A stretch of 64,000 bases of DNA from Stenomitos frigidus ULC18 (lineage in GTDB: Bacteria > Cyanobacteriota > Cyanobacteriia > Leptolyngbyales > Leptolyngbyaceae), in assembly GCF_003003795.1 (NCBI RefSeq), contig NZ_PVWK01000098.1:86951-150950 (forward strand). The letters run 5' to 3'. Position numbers and translations under genes: made by a program. The notes under the pieces were generated by a model that ran no database searches, was not told where the DNA came from, and was given only the letters and a program-made list of their open reading frames with translations. This document shows, piece after piece, positions 63,684-64,000 of this stretch (its first letter is position 1; each line of letters begins with the position of its first letter).

Positions 63684-63926
63684 ATGTATGGGTACAGATG
63701 TGAGTATTGCGAAGGGACTGTTCAACCCAGAACCGTCAAGCGCGAGGCATTCAAACATAGAGATGGATTCGTTATCCTCGAAGATGTGACGATTGGTGTT
63801 TGTGATACTTGCGGCAATCGATACTACTCAGCAGATATTCTTCATGCAGTTCATGCTGTTGTGACTGGAGCCAAGCTCCCTGAGAGAACTGAGCAAATTC
63901 CAGTTACTCATCTAGAATCAGCCTAG
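63684..63926 (+). CDS. YgiT-type zinc-finger antitoxin (MqsA-like)
   Basis: From the ATG at 63684, with GAGGG 7 bases upstream, the protein has 80 residues; an earlier ATG at 63654 would overlap the toxin gene. Two CxxC pairs (CEYC, CDTC) bind zinc, as in the MqsA N-terminal domain, and PRTVKREAFKHRDGFVIL and VCDTCGNRYYSADILHAVHA are typical of the YgiT-type family. Its stop TAG lies at the edge of another IS630 element, so the last residues (HLESA) may be altered. Confidence 0.88.
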   Translation: MYGYRCEYCEGTVQPRTVKREAFKHRDGFVILEDVTIGVCDTCGNRYYSADILHAVHAVVTGAKLPERTEQIPVTHLESA

Positions 63927-63933
63927 TGGTCTG

Positions 63934-64000
63934 TCAATTTTCAGTTGATGGGTAAAGTCGCTGTAGTTTGATGCGTGCATCGGCTGTCGTAAACCGCCAA
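63934..64000 (-). CDS. IS630-type transposase C-terminus, partial
   Basis: Read leftward from the window edge: WRFTTADARIKLQRLYPSTE, then a TGA at 63936-63934. This end is characteristic of another cyanobacterial IS630 group. The element's end seems to be at the TA of 63924-63925 (TAGTGGTCTGTCAATTTTCA). The rest is outside the window. Confidence 0.7.
   Translation of the reverse strand, partial: WRFTTADARIKLQRLYPSTEN

Overview
This window is chromosomal DNA from a cyanobacterium. The evidence is the very frequent GCGATCGC octamer and its derivatives, together with genes of cyanobacterial type: two DUF4278 proteins, a DUF3285 protein, a group 3 sigma factor SigF, a bestrophin, a DnaK3-like chaperone with a long acidic/basic tail, and the purC-bamA-lpxC-fabZ-lpxA-lpxB block. 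No rRNA, tRNA or CRISPR array was recognised, and the genus cannot be fixed from the sequence.

Layout. At 0-3 kb a partial NB-ARC ATPase runs off the left edge, followed by small cyanobacterial proteins. From 3 to 33 kb lies mostly housekeeping DNA: a ferritin-like di-iron protein, a PHP phosphoesterase, a GT2/TPR glycosyltransferase, a DppC-type permease, gpmI, secG, a matrixin-like protease, malQ, a NUDIX enzyme, ridA, dnaJ/dnaK, a bestrophin, an ATP-grasp ligase, a degenerate metallo-beta-lactamase-fold protein, trpG, dgkA/ybeY, prfB with its +1 frameshift site, a BI-1 protein, sigF, ubiA and a lipoprotein. From 32.6 to 39.9 kb purC precedes the outer-membrane and lipid A block (bamA, lpxC, fabZ, lpxA, lpxB).

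From 39.9 to 42.9 kb is a scrapyard: an RND efflux pump collapsed by an internal deletion, an IS1-like remnant, a regulator gene and a frameshifted serine acetyltransferase. From 43 to 50.4 kb lie a phosphoribulokinase paralogue, comB, a tightly coupled lipoprotein/Nramp-like/PRC/PRC operon, a GHL10-type hydrolase, a GFA protein and a GNAT enzyme.

From 50.4 kb to the right edge is an accessory defence and toxin-antitoxin island, heavily rearranged by insertion sequences. It holds two IS630-type elements and the edge of a third, one IS256-type element, a decayed type I restriction-modification locus whose hsdR 5' part is fused in frame to an hsdM 3' part, a frameshifted hsdS, MntA/HepT, HicA/HicB, a truncated VapB-like antitoxin, a DUF4258/YgiT-type pair and a SLATT-like two-TM protein.

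The most notable structural signals are the HsdR-HsdM chimera, a 42-bp second copy of the mntA 3' end beside it, a roughly 113-bp MITE-like repeat present three times, a 24-bp micro-insertion inside an IS630 transposase, and an Nramp homologue without the canonical metal-binding motifs in an operon with two PRC-barrel genes.
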